Program-made: the position numbers and the translations under genes
Part shown: piece by piece, positions 13,061-25,200 of the stretch
Position numbering within the stretch: the stretch's first letter is position 1
How the letters are laid out: each line of letters opens with the position of its first letter
Notes under the pieces: generated by a model
What the model saw: only the letters and a program-made list of their open reading frames with translations
Database searches by the model: none
What the model was told of the DNA's origin: nothing
Origin: Arbacia lixula
Lineage: Eukaryota > Echinodermata > Echinoidea > Arbacioida > Arbaciidae
DNA: 64,000 bases
Assembly: GCA_963669155.1 (NCBI GenBank)
Contig: OZ022597.1
Coordinates: forward strand, 9,003,250 to 9,067,249
Reading direction: 5' to 3'

Positions 13061-14850
13061 AGCAACCTAGCTCGCTCGATGGCGTTGCTATGCGAAACGT
13101 TTTTTCACAAGCGGTTACGGGTTGTGCGTTGATCGTCTGCCTTACTGTTGACATGACTGCGTGCATGACACATCGCCTCGCCACTTTGCGCCGCGATCTT
13201 TGCAGCGGTATTTTTTTCTTTTTTTACCTGGCCCCTTTCACTACAATATTACCCAAAAGAATACAAGCAATGAATAACCAATGTTTTTCATTTAAACTCC
13301 GGTATCGTTTTTAAAATGCTAGAATTGATATAATATCTAACTAGAATGAAGAGTGTGCAAGAAGATAGCTCAAATGTGGATTAATTCGTGTCGGCTCGAT
13401 GAATATCACGTGGAATAAACATTTGATGAGTTGTATGAAAAGTATTAGGCCTGCTGGCTGCAATTTTTCTTTCTTTCCCCTTTTTCATTTGCTGTATCCT
13501 TAGATAACATACCTTCGGGGTTATTGTAACAGATCACCTTGCGAAATGGGCGAACCAACATTCACACAGGTAGTGTACCAATATTTAAAGTAGCACATTA
13601 TTTTGTTGAATGAACCATGAAATACGAAAGTCAGATAATGGACAAACCTGTACACATAAACCTTGTCGGTGACTTGTGAATAAAATGTAAGTCAATGTAT
13701 GTTTCTAAATGTCAAGTACCATTGAAGTAAGCATAACAAGTATGTTTTATATCCATCCACAACTAGATATTACAATGATAATTTCCTGTGTGTAGGAAAT
13801 AAACCTGGGTCTCTCCGATTTTCCTCCTCTGTTGTTAAGTTGACATTCGCTCCATGCGCGGAAATCTCAGGGGGGGGGGGGGGGTATTCCCCCCCCCCCC
13901 CCGCCAATGTCCCCCCACTCTTTTCGGTCCTATCATATCAAATATTACCTTCATTAATTTGATTTGACAGAAAGTGGGTTGTTCACTCGCGCATTTTTCA
14001 ATGTGTCATACTTAGACGCAGTAGCCTATAGCTAGATGTGAGTCACTGCTAATTTTGCTTTTAAAGCCAAATAATTATGTTGTACAAGGAAAAAAAATGG
14101 AAATCTCCTAATCCGGCTCTTGTCAAATTATCTTTTTTGTTGAAAAAAAAATAGGTAGACGCCGAGTGCATAACTTTGCCAAATGATGGCCTATTTCTGT
14201 TGCATTGCACTTCTATACGTTAAATGCAGCTAGATGACTAGACAAACTTGCTCATTTCGTTTAGCCCTCAAATAATTTGTTTCAAGGGAGTCATTTATGC
14301 AATATTCAGAGAAATGAGGGATTAATAAAAAATAACGTTCACCTAAAAGGATCACAAAATGTTGGAGACGCATAAGCAGTGTAAACAGGTACCTCAACGA
14401 TAGACTTGTTGATATACTACACAGGCGGCCAAAATACGCAATTATTGTATCTTGCCGCCTGAGACTGTGATTTAGTCACACCTGCCTATCTCAGCCCTTA
14501 TTTCTTTTTTCTTTCTTTTTTTATAAAGCTGAAGCTGGTAGATAAAAGCTTGTTCTGTTGTTCCTATATTGAGATCAAGATGTGATATCTTAACCATTGT
14601 ATACATGAATATTCAAAGATAAGCACGATTTCATTTGTGTCAGTATATCACAATTTACAATAAGAAGAAGCGTTAACATTTATAGCATCGCTTCATATGG
14701 ACACCTTATTCAGACATAGTACTTTTTCTCAAGAAGTCATGTTTGAACACCTGTCCTATTTGTTATTTTTATCATTATATAGTGAAATATATTTGTTTAA
14801 GGCTATAATTGTCAACTGTAAACGGATTTTCTTTCATTGGAATGTGTTAG
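13061..14850. other. Region upstream of the Death-domain exon
   Basis: Begins GC-rich (13061-13210), then AT-rich with the G/C homopolymer pair at 13869-13902. Missing 5-prime exons of the Death-domain gene would be expected here or further left, but none could be recognised. Confidence 0.45.
13869..13902 (+). repeat. Adjacent G-run and C-run hairpin
   Basis: About 14 G, then TATT, then about 17 C: a homopolymer inverted repeat that could fold into a G:C stem. Confidence 0.85.
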
Positions 14851-15138
14851 GCCTGCAAAGTGGAAACACCAACTTTGACCGATCACAAATTGACAGCGAT
14901 AGCCGAAGCCATCGGCAATGACACCAACCTGATGACGTTAGGGGTCAACCTCGGTTTTCGACAAACAAGAGTGAAGCAGTATGTTGATATGAACACGATG
15001 CACGGGAACTGGTCCGGTACAACTAACATGTTGTTTGACTGGAAGAGGAAAACGTCGATTAAGCAACAAATTTCAGACCTGAAAAGAGCTCTCCGAGAGG
15101 CACAGCTAGACGAATATATCGATGAATTTGATTTGTAA
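14851..15138 (+). CDS. Death-domain exon, 3-prime end of an unidentified gene
   Basis: Open from a splice acceptor (GTGTTAG before 14851) to a TAA stop, 95 codons. It reads as a Death domain, the six-helix adaptor fold used in apoptosis and innate immune signalling: LTAIAEAIGNDTNLMTLGVN, then LGFRQTRVKQY, then MLFDWKRKTSIKQQISDLKR and ALREAQLDEYIDEF. The Trp in helix 5 and the A-L-R-x-x-x-L-D ending are typical. It ends a few residues after the domain, so the domain is C-terminal. I could not find an upstream exon on this strand. Invertebrate deuterostomes have many Death-domain genes, so it may be the last exon of such a gene or a stranded fragment. AATAAA lies at about 15182. Confidence 0.62.
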   Translation, partial: ACKVETPTLTDHKLTAIAEAIGNDTNLMTLGVNLGFRQTRVKQYVDMNTMHGNWSGTTNMLFDWKRKTSIKQQISDLKRALREAQLDEYIDEFDL

Positions 15139-15353
15139 CCACGCAGATTACCTCAGTGCACGTAATAGAATCATGAAATACAAATAAATTGTGCTTATTG
15201 CACGGTATGTAGTATGTCAGTATATATCAGATCAATTAACAATGGGGTGTATAGACATCTTTAAAATGTAATTTCTCATTATTTATTTCACGTTTGCATT
15301 GCAAGTACACCATGGACGTATCTAGAATATTGACAATATTTTTATTGTTAATT

Positions 15354-15479
15354 CTACTTCACATCAGCCGAAAGTGTAATTGCCGACAATTTGACATCAC
15401 TGCTCTCATAAGCAGCATTGAATCCTTCCTCAATATTCAGCAGTTCCATAACGCACTCGTGCAGGAAGATGTATTGTTT
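15354..15479 (-). CDS. Duplicate terminal RPTP exon (possible alternative last exon)
   Basis: Almost identical to the exon at 19070-19201, with the same TTCCACAG acceptor, [20 protein letters not shown], and the ending SADVK followed by TAG (two residues shorter). Changes cluster in the tail (AAYESSDV against VVHEGSDI), while the PTP helix is unchanged. The duplication includes flanking intron and 3-prime sequence. An AATAAA signal lies only about 8 nt behind the stop (TTTATT at 15341-15346 on the plus strand). No other PTP exon was seen between 15.5 and 19 kb, so this is an extra last exon rather than a second gene. It could be a mutually exclusive alternative exon or an unused duplicate. 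Confidence 0.7.
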   Translation of the reverse strand, partial: KQYIFLHECVMELLNIEEGFNAAYESSDVKLSAITLSADVK

Positions 15480-15539
15480 CTGTGGAAAAATAGTATCAAT
15501 GAGAAAGATATATTTGCAGCAAAATCTTTCTGATCCAAC

Positions 15540-18470
15540 TCTTTAGAACTGTTGTGTTAAATTTAGCGTTAGGGGATTTCCAATGAATTGCTCAATTGTA
15601 TTGTTTTTTTTTAAATGCTTACTTGCCTGATGATCGCAACTCAGGTTGCGTGAAACTCCGAGTTGCACAATAAACATGACAAATCCACAGTAATCAGTAT
15701 AACTTGTGTATTATTATTTAAAAGCTCTTACTGAGAAGGACTGCGAGCACTCTACAAATACAAGGATAGCATTCTTCAAGTATCTTATGCGTTATATTGT
15801 TGCAGAAGAAACAAACTGTATTGTAACAATTAAATGCTAATACCGGCAAAATACAACTTTTATTTTTATATCTCCATTAATTACACAGTTCCACTTGCAT
15901 AAAGATATCTGCTCCTACCCAGCAGTATGTTCATGCATAAAATCCGTAAACTGAAGTAGCTCAGAAAACCTGTAAGGCACACTGGCGCAGGTGTCAGGAC
16001 ATTTTCCTCATTGAAGTTTGACCACAAAGAAACCGCCCAACAAGAAACATGGCATAGGTATTTTTTTGTATACATGCTCATAAACAATTTTCACTGCCGT
16101 TTATCATATTTTGAGAACAAAGGGATAGAATCAATTAGCTACCCCGCGTACGTTTCATGTGACTTCTTCATTGCTGAAGCAAGTCAGTTACTTTTCTATG
16201 TATGTTGTGTAACTATACATAATCATTTTCTTGAGAAGCTATACGCATGTTAAGTACAAGCTTACTTTGTAGCCTATCTGTACTTTGCATTTTACAAGTG
16301 TTATGTTTGATCAAAACATATTTTTTTCTTTATAACATTTTACAATTGATAAGTTTATTCATAACGATCTTAATCATTTGGTGCATAATTTCTCGGAAAA
16401 TGTCGGAGTAAAATAGTGAAGATTTAATCAATACTAGTTTAGTTTTCGTACAATAGTAAATCAACGTTAATAAGCACATGAATATTACGAATACACATTC
16501 ATACTCGAGCTCTTCGTTTTTCTCCTGCAGCATACAAAACGCACTTACATTAACCATACACGCAATCACACACCATACACGCATGTTGTTACCCACGGGA
16601 ATATTTCAATGCTTCAAAGCATAACGTCTACTACACAAAACCTGTTTGGCCCCTCGACTGCAAATTTTTAATTTGTGATAATGGGCAATATTATCTGGCT
16701 ACATTAGATAAAACATGTAGACTTTATCCGCAATAATATTTAATTTCATTTTAGGGTGATAAAGCACAATGCTAAGATAGAGTGACGACACTACATAAAC
16801 ACGTTAATGGCTTGATTAATTGTCAATCGTCAGTGATAAAGTAGATAAGGTCAACTAACCACAAATCCATCAAAATTACCTTTTTTTTCCATGCACTGCT
16901 GCATAATTGTGATAGATAAATGTGCATTAGGAAACAAAGTAAGTGTATTGTTTAGGAAAGTTATAAACCTAGTGGTGCATTTATATTTTGTACTCACGAA
17001 ACAGAAGTCAGTTTTATCAACAAATATCGGAATCTGACATCACATTTTCTTTCTCTCTTCTTTCTTCATGACGAAAAATATCTTTAAAATGTCAACGCAA
17101 AGTGTGAAATATTACTACATTTCAAGTCTGTTTATAGATGTTAAATCAAATATTTATTTTCCGATACAAGAAAACAAACAAACCTGGCAATTCAGACAGC
17201 AAGAAGTATATTTAGTGATATTTAGTAAGTTGACCTGAATATAAAGTATAAATATCCCAGTAGGGGGAAACTACATAATCATGATAACGTAATATGCTCA
17301 TTATTGCATGTCAAAAAGGCCCGACAGATTCACAACAAAATGAATAACTTTCAAAGAGACATCCAAATTTCAAGAAAATCACGGGCAATTTGTGTTATCT
17401 AATTTGTTACGTCTCCACCACAATGTGATTCACCACGTTGCGATATACTGTTTGTTTTTCACATTTGAATTCTTCTACTGCTGAAAGAAACGGTCAATAA
17501 ACTTTTCTCAAAATAGCAGACATTTGTAAATTAACATTTTTATTTTCGTGATGAATAAAAGTTATATTAACCAAATGCTCAAAATTACACAAAATTATAC
17601 AAAGGAGTTTCATCAAAATACACTAGTGCTATTTAAGGTTCAATTCCTCGAAGTTCAAAGGTCAATAGACCTAGATAACTACTCAACATGTCGTAAATCA
17701 TTTAACTTCTGCACTATATCATGTTCATTAATATGATCCGTATTAAAAACTTAACGAACTTGAAAGCAAGACATTAGAGGGTGTTTCTTAACATACTCGG
17801 GGGAATTACTATAATTAGTATAGTATGGGGAAACATACCATTTAGATTAAACTTGCAGGCAGCCCCAGTCGTTGAAATATAAAAACATAGTTTACACCAT
17901 GATACCATCATGGTCTGATTATATGAACATGTGAACAAGAACAACACAGTTATGGAACGTGATTAAGCAAAGTAGGCCTATTAAAATATTTACATTTTTT
18001 TTACAATATATCAGAAAACATGATTGCGACACATTTTCTGATTTGATAAGATGCTTAATATATCTTTGATTTTTTTTATAACAACACACTATGCCATGCA
18101 TTGACAATCTCATATCATTCACGATATTCATAAGATTTTTTTATTTTATAAATACATGTGCCATGAATGTTTGCAGATCTGTTCGCATCCCTCGACTATG
18201 CCGTTAGAACTCATACAACATTTTCCTGCCACAATCGTTGACAAAATGATAGGTAGGAGCCTACGTGTTGATAAACTATACAAAGATGTGCAAAACTAAA
18301 CTCAATCACATCAAAGTATTCTAAAGAAAATGTCGGGTGCTTTTGAATGAGTTTCATACGCTTCTTTCAGACGCTTTATAGCAACGAGGCATTCTTTTCT
18401 ACAAAGATCAGATTTCAACCAAAGCTAATGGAATCAAAGTCATTGAGAAGCTGATTTGGCACCCAAGAAC
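15540..18470. other. Stretch between the two RPTP terminal exons
   Basis: No exon, RNA gene or clear repeat recognised. If the distal terminal exon is used, this is part of a long last intron. Confidence 0.45.
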
Positions 18471-18478
18471 AGGTGGTT

Positions 18479-18645
18479 ACAGTTCGATATTCCGAAGGTT
18501 CGTTATTCCGAGGGTTCGTAATTCCGAAACACGTAAATTGCCTATACCTCGATGCTCGTTAGTCCGAAAACGAAAAACGGGTTCGTTAATCCTAGCATTT
18601 GTCGCGTAACGTCCGGAATAACGAGTGCTTTCCGAACAGGTTACC
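18479..18645 (-). repeat. TTCGGAATAACGAAC-rich repeat, copy 2 (inverted)
   Basis: Reverse-complement relative of 3440-3628, sharing the TTCGGAAT units and the TCGAGGTATAGGCAATTTAC core. It lies between the two RPTP terminal exons. Confidence 0.8.
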
Positions 18646-19069
18646 ATCCGTGCGTTAAGTCGTGCGTAACTGACGCACATCTTGGTAAAAACACCACTTA
18701 GGATGATATATCTCTCGTACGTACCCTTATAAACCGGCAGTAAACAAAAATGTGAATCTAGGTTGAACAGCCACACTTGTTCGCCACATCAGTCTCCCTC
18801 CCCCTCCCCAATGCTCCCGATATTTATTAAATGACTACTGCTCCGCTTGTACACAAAATAACAGGTCATAGTTCATACCTTAACAAGGCAGAGCAATAAG
18901 TTCAGCAAATGTGTTCAATAGCGTTTAATCTGTTTCTAATGTGAAAGTGTGTACATAAGCTTAATACACGTGTAAGGGAAGCCGTTTGTCAGCTTTTGCC
19001 ACATTTGCATTGCAAGTAGACCATGGACGGACCCAGAATATTGACAATTATATATTTATATTTTAATTG

Positions 19070-19201
19070 TTAATATTGCTTCACATCAGCCGAAAGTGTA
19101 ATTGCCGACAATTTGATATCACTGCCTTCATGAACAACATTAAATCCTTCCTCAACATTCAGCAGTTCCATGACGCACTCGTGCAGGAAGATGTATTGTT
19201 T
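19070..19201 (-). CDS. RPTP terminal exon, proximal copy
   Basis: A TTCCACAG acceptor is followed by [15 protein letters not shown], the last helix of the PTP domain, then a short tail ending SADVKQY and a TAA stop. No AATAAA is seen close behind the stop; the nearest on this strand is about 240 nt further on, at about 18823-18828. A near-identical exon lies at 15354-15479. Confidence 0.88.
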   Translation of the reverse strand, partial: KQYIFLHECVMELLNVEEGFNVVHEGSDIKLSAITLSADVKQY

Positions 19202-22200
19202 CTGTGGAAAAATAGTATCAATGAGAAAGATATATTGCAGCAAAATCTTCATAGATCCTTTTATTCATTCTGATCCAACTCTTTAGAACTGTTCTGTTCA
19301 ATCTATGTATAAACCATCTCATTGAATGTAGAAAGGCATGGCATAGCTGCATTACTTATTATCAGTTTTGTACACGAATGCCGATGTAAAATGACTGAGT
19401 ATGAATTAGGATGGAAATACTTTGTCATATATTTGAAGCGCTTTCTCCCAAAAGGGTATTAAATCCATTTTATATGGAATTTGATTTGTGATGCATAAAT
19501 GTATTGGCAGCGTCATAGCTTCATATTATATAGCTAAACATGAAACTTGATTTTTCCAAAGAGACAGATTGGTTTTATTTCAAAATATGAAAAACCCACG
19601 TTTGTTTAACAAGCTGTTTGTCATCAATGACCAAGATGGAACATGCTACCATTCATATTGGGTGTGATCATTTTTTCGAATGAAAATTAACACAGGAAGC
19701 CACTTCATCAAAACAAAGTCACCTCTGAATTATTTCTTTAATGTAACTCATTGTTGAGAGGGACAATGCCCGTGTCTTTTGAAAGGAGAAGGGGAAGGAA
19801 AAGTGGCATCAAATCTAAAAAACAAAAGTACCTCTGTCTGAACCATGTAGCTTCTCTGCATTCTCATCTCACACACCACTGCAAAGATATCGATGAAGTC
19901 ATTGTCCTTGATGTGCTGAATTAATCTATCCAATGCTATAAAGACACCTGTTCTCCCGACACCAGCACTGCAAGAGAAGATGATTATTTTATCTCAAAGC
20001 GGGCTCATCTCTCGGCTACCAGAATTATTTTTACTGCAGTTTATTCACGTTATAACAAGTATTCTAACCACAACTTGTTTTTTGACTTATGTTATAATCA
20101 TTACTACCATTAAATTGCTGTGATAAATAGTGAGCTAGTGACATGGTCGTGTCAGAAAATTATGTCTATTTATAACATATAACAAACATCAATATGCTCA
20201 ACCAGCAACAGATCAAGGTTATCTGACATGTTGGTAGCAGCTCATCTGACAAGACGTTATCTCATATAATCAATATTGATGCATGCACTTTGAGTTCTGG
20301 CATATTAGTTAATTAATTATGTCACAATATATTCCAATAGGATCTTCATCAAGTGGAAGTCTATGGGAAATGGAGTGGCAAAGAATGACGCCATGATTAA
20401 CCTGCAATGGACAATCACGGGGCGCCCCAGTGATTCGATCTGGATGTGTCGCCTCACGAACTTGACAAAGTCGATGAATGGCCAGCAGGAGTCGGGTACG
20501 CCGTGGTCGGGCCAGGCCTTGAATTGGAACTGAGTCACCTTTCGTGTAATGTCATCCTGTACAAAGCAGAGAAAAAAATATGGCATTTTATGAAAAACAA
20601 TTGGAATGACACTAAAAGCGAATTGAAGAGGGTACGAATGTTTGAAAACGTCAGTGGAGTTTTTAATCTGATGTATGAAGATTAATATAACGAAATAGCG
20701 AGATTGAACTTGCTATGTTTCTCGTTCTCTATTATACTAGAGATCAACTTCGAAATGTTTAGCTTCTATTCTGTTTCAGTGTACATTGGTATAACTCAAA
20801 CGAAGTCACTATATAGTTAAGGACGAAGCCTCCATTAAGGGATTTTTTTTTGCAAAAGTAATACACATCCACCCCTTAAAGCAGGAATTGATTTCACGAG
20901 ATACTGAGCAAAGGTGTTATACCACACATCTACATGTACATGTAATAAATACCAAGGTTATATCATATGGCGTGGCACGCTGGAAATGAGTCACAAACGT
21001 TATTTTCATGTTGTTCAATCGCGAATGCTATTATATATTTGCTTTTTAAATTTGTAGCTTTGTGAATAAAAAATAGCATACTTCAATGGAAGGAACTTTA
21101 TCAAGGCTCATTTTGCAAAGAGTTTGTCCATGGCAAGGCCGTGGGTTCGAGTCCCCCACAAGTCCTTACAAAGGAAACAACAATTTGTGTTTTCACGCCC
21201 CCCCCCTTTTTTTTGTTGAAAAACACTCTGTCCCTTGAACAGTTGAAGAACACGTTACACGGCGGACCCTTGTATATAATAGACACACTTTATGCACGTA
21301 AAAAGTCCCCACTTCACTTCTCAAGTAAAATAAGGTATTAAATCGGTAGAGAGGACAGAAAGCCAATACTAGAAAATGGGGTAAAGAGAAAGCAAGCCAT
21401 CGTGCCATCGTGATTCCCCGCAGAAGGCTCATTAGAGTACAACGGTGTCAAACATGCATTAAGAATGCCATACAGTAACGATGATAATCACAAAGATCAA
21501 GTTTTGGCTGATGTATCAAAAGGGTTTGAAACCTTCGATATATGAAATTCTCTGATGACCGAAACTCTGTTATGATCGCTGTAGTGCTCGGAATGGAGAT
21601 AAACCGAGATCGTGCCAATTTTTGCTGAAGAACCCGGTGTTGCTGGCCAGTAGTGATGGCATTTTTCCTGCAATGTGTGTGGCACATAAAGTACAAAATA
21701 GTATGAATCATAGCAAATAAGCACTTCAGACGATACCATCGTCATTGAAAAAATTGAAAAATGGCATGCATCACTTTAAAAAAAAATCGATATCGTTGGA
21801 ACGCTGATTTAAACAAGTTACATTTATTCTCAAAGAAGGAAACAATTTGTTGTCAATCTCGTGACTTTAGACGACTTGGGCCAATCATGTTTGTGATTGC
21901 CGGTATTCCCTATAGGGACACATCTAGGTGCCTATTTTTTTTTCTCTAATTTCGTTTTTTTAACAGGGAAATGGAACTAAATGGTACGTGCTGCAAATAG
22001 TGTTCCGGTTGCCCTCTCCCCCCCCCCCCCCCACCACCACCACCCCCCCCCCCTCCTAAAAAAGAAGAAAAAACGAGAAAAAAAAGAAATACAAAATGAT
22101 TGCAAGTCTACATTAAAGGTAAATGAGTTTAAATAAATAGTTACTTTTTCAAAATTACTTGAACGCGCTCATAGCATGTTTGATGTTATAATGAATACAA

Positions 22201-25200
22201 CACTGTCCAAGGTCCGGCTAAATTGTACCCAAGGAGTACAGAAGGTTATATATAATAGAACGTGTGCAAAACAGTTTGCAAAGCAGTTGAAATATCGAGT
22301 AGAATATTTGGCGTGTTTAATATTTTGTGTTTTTCATCTGCATTTGTATCGCTATTGCATCCTTGTCAATTCTGATGATATAAATAATATATATAACTAC
22401 GGTATATTTTCAAACATCAGTATTCGTGACTGATAATAATGATTAAACAGAAGCTGATACTGAGAATTACGTACCTTTCCGGCCTCGATGATTTGAGTCA
22501 CCATGACAATGGTGGTTGACTTTATCTCCCACACCATTCTCCACATATCCTCAGTTGTGTTTGCGAGGGGTGCCTGACATGAAATAAACTCCCTCGGGGA
22601 GGTGTAGCCCGAAATGAAACTTGCGTTGATGTAACCCGTTTCTGGTTCATCGTTGACAGCGTCTAAAATCACTCTCGAGTGATCGACTGTATGCAGCGAG
22701 GGATACACGAAGAAGAGATCCGACATAAGTAAGACGAACAAAGAGCACAACCGGTATTGGAAATAAACAGCCTTATGCTAGGGGAGGGGAGTTCTGTTTT
22801 TTTTTTTTTTTTTTGGGGGGGGGGGGGGGGAAGCACATTTTTCACTGGGTTAAATGATCGTCATGAGTCATTTACGTGAATCTCTGGATTATAAACTGGA
22901 CAAGAAGATGTAAACATGAGGACTTATCGGATTAAACATATCTTAAAAAGTACTTTGCTGTAGAATTGCCTAGTTGACTTACATGGCAGAATGTTGGTAA
23001 ATCTATTCTTGTGTTTGTTGCCATCCAGCAAAGCAGATATCATAGGCTGATCCCGACCCACATGCTGTAATTCCTACATGTGGTAACAAATATCATAGCG
23101 AATATTTGATAGAGGAAGTTATGATACATTACATTTAATGCAATCATTACATCCAGTGTCATACATATTTTATTACTTTACTCCAGCAAACACTTATTTA
23201 AACAGTTATTTACGTGATCCTAGAATTGCACTGCATTTAATCATACCCTAAATAATTACCTCGTATTCTTCTGAGAACTTATATCCCGAGTCAGCGCATA
23301 GTTGTGCGTTGTGATCCTTGAATTCCCTGAAAAGGATAGGCCTGGAAAAAATCATGACAGCAACATTTTAGCAATACAAATTTACAACATTTTTTTAAAA
23401 AAAATACAAGCATTTCATTTGCACGATTTGGATGAATCGTACCACAATTTGCTTTAATATTCCTGGGACAGTCATCTGTTTGAAAAAGGTCTTCAAGCAA
23501 CAACATGTTCTGAAATGTAATACGTTTTGAGATAATACCAGGATCGTTTAGATCTCTGCCATATTTTATACGGTTTTATCATGAGAAAAGTGCATAACGT
23601 TAAGCCTTGTTAAAGTAAAAAAAAAATTCTACTTACTTCGAAAAGTATTTCTTGCGCATGATACTATTCGGGGCACGGCTGATTCTTTTTTGCAATTCAA
23701 TAGAAACTTCAGGTTCATCTGCTCGTATAAAGCTGCAAAACCGAAAAAAGAGAGATGAAGATATAAGATTTTTTCAAACAAGTTCTGTGACACGTTTCAA
23801 ATAAATTATTTCTGTTAATTGCAGTGCCTTAATCAAATACATCCATCTATTCAAAGCAGAATCTGAAAAGTTAATTGGCCTTGTATCAATGTAAAAAAAC
23901 AATAAGTCGTAGCCTTTGTTCCAGGCTACAGACTGCTGCCTATTAAAAATAATGAAGGCAAGTTTGCAGGTAAAAAATTAGTTTATCTTGCAGCACACCG
24001 TAGCGACTAGCCTTTTGACAAGGCCTCGTGACTGAGGCTTATGTCCGACGGGCTGAAATGAGACTAATTTCGGAAAATCTTGATTCTTTTTCGATATTGA
24101 TTTCTTATTAGTTTATTGTTTTCGTGCAAATTCTCTCGCAAAAGTCAATCAGCAGTCGAATCCTTCCTATGACGTCAGCCTGCATTAGGGATGCAAATTT
24201 AAACCCAAATGAGTCAACATGGTGTCTTGTCCGAGTGCTGTCACCGACGATTTTACGGAAGATATTTTTCTAGATAGCACCGTTTTTGCAGGTCAGAAGC
24301 TGAAAATCACAGAATTCAAGGACTTGCAAGGACCGTGTAAGCAAATGTTCATATAAACTTGACTCAGATTTTAAGAATATACAGATGTTTGTATTATATA
24401 ATTCCTCTTCTATGATAGTAGCACCTGAGAAGGAACAAGACTGTGATGACATTGCTTATCACTAAGGGTGTCTGTAATGACATGCATCTGGATATCATAA
24501 TTTCATAACATACTTACCCATACATTTTCCGGTTTCTTCGCACCAATATAATTGCCAAAAGGATGATGACCAGAATGAGAAAAATAATCAGACTCGACAC
24601 ACCAATAATGACACCTCGAGCACCATACTCTATGAAATAAATGAAACGAGTGACAAAGTTAACTAGACGCAAATATCTAGCTTCCCTTTATACACCGAGA
24701 TATGTACTCCGGCGTGTCCGTTAAATCCCATTCAAATTGATTGCTTTATTTACTCACTTTTGTCAGTACTTATTTCTGGAATATTTGATTTGACTATTTA
24801 TCGGTTTATCTATTACATCTATTGCACATTTGGTCTCATAAACACAATCGACATGCGACTACATGAATAAATCGTAGGGTATTGAAAGCACATTTAATTA
24901 CGTAGATAATTTGATAAGGCAACAATAAGTTTTAAACATATTCCTGTTTTGTTTAATTTACACAAAAATGCCTCCTTGTTAATGCTATATCATGTCGAGC
25001 GGACGAAGGGAGGGCATTGTTTCCCATGATGTCTGTACGAGCACTAACTTTTGTTTTATATTGAATGAAGGGGGAGCCTTCGTCCATTTTACATGTTTGT
25101 TTGTCAATTTAAATGCTAACGTGTTTTTTTAATGTATCATTACGGTCCGTACATCACACATCGTTTCTTGCCCCTGTGTATATGGTTATATTTACAGTAT

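Noticed and set aside
19067-19273. Plus-strand frames over the terminal exons (also 15294-15533)
   Set aside because: Shadows of the minus-strand PTP exons, whose minus translation matches the PTP C-terminal helix.
20317-20401. Open frame after VIVHC reading R-L-I-M
   Set aside because: Intron read-through; the catalytic loop continues at 19967 with SAGVGRTG.
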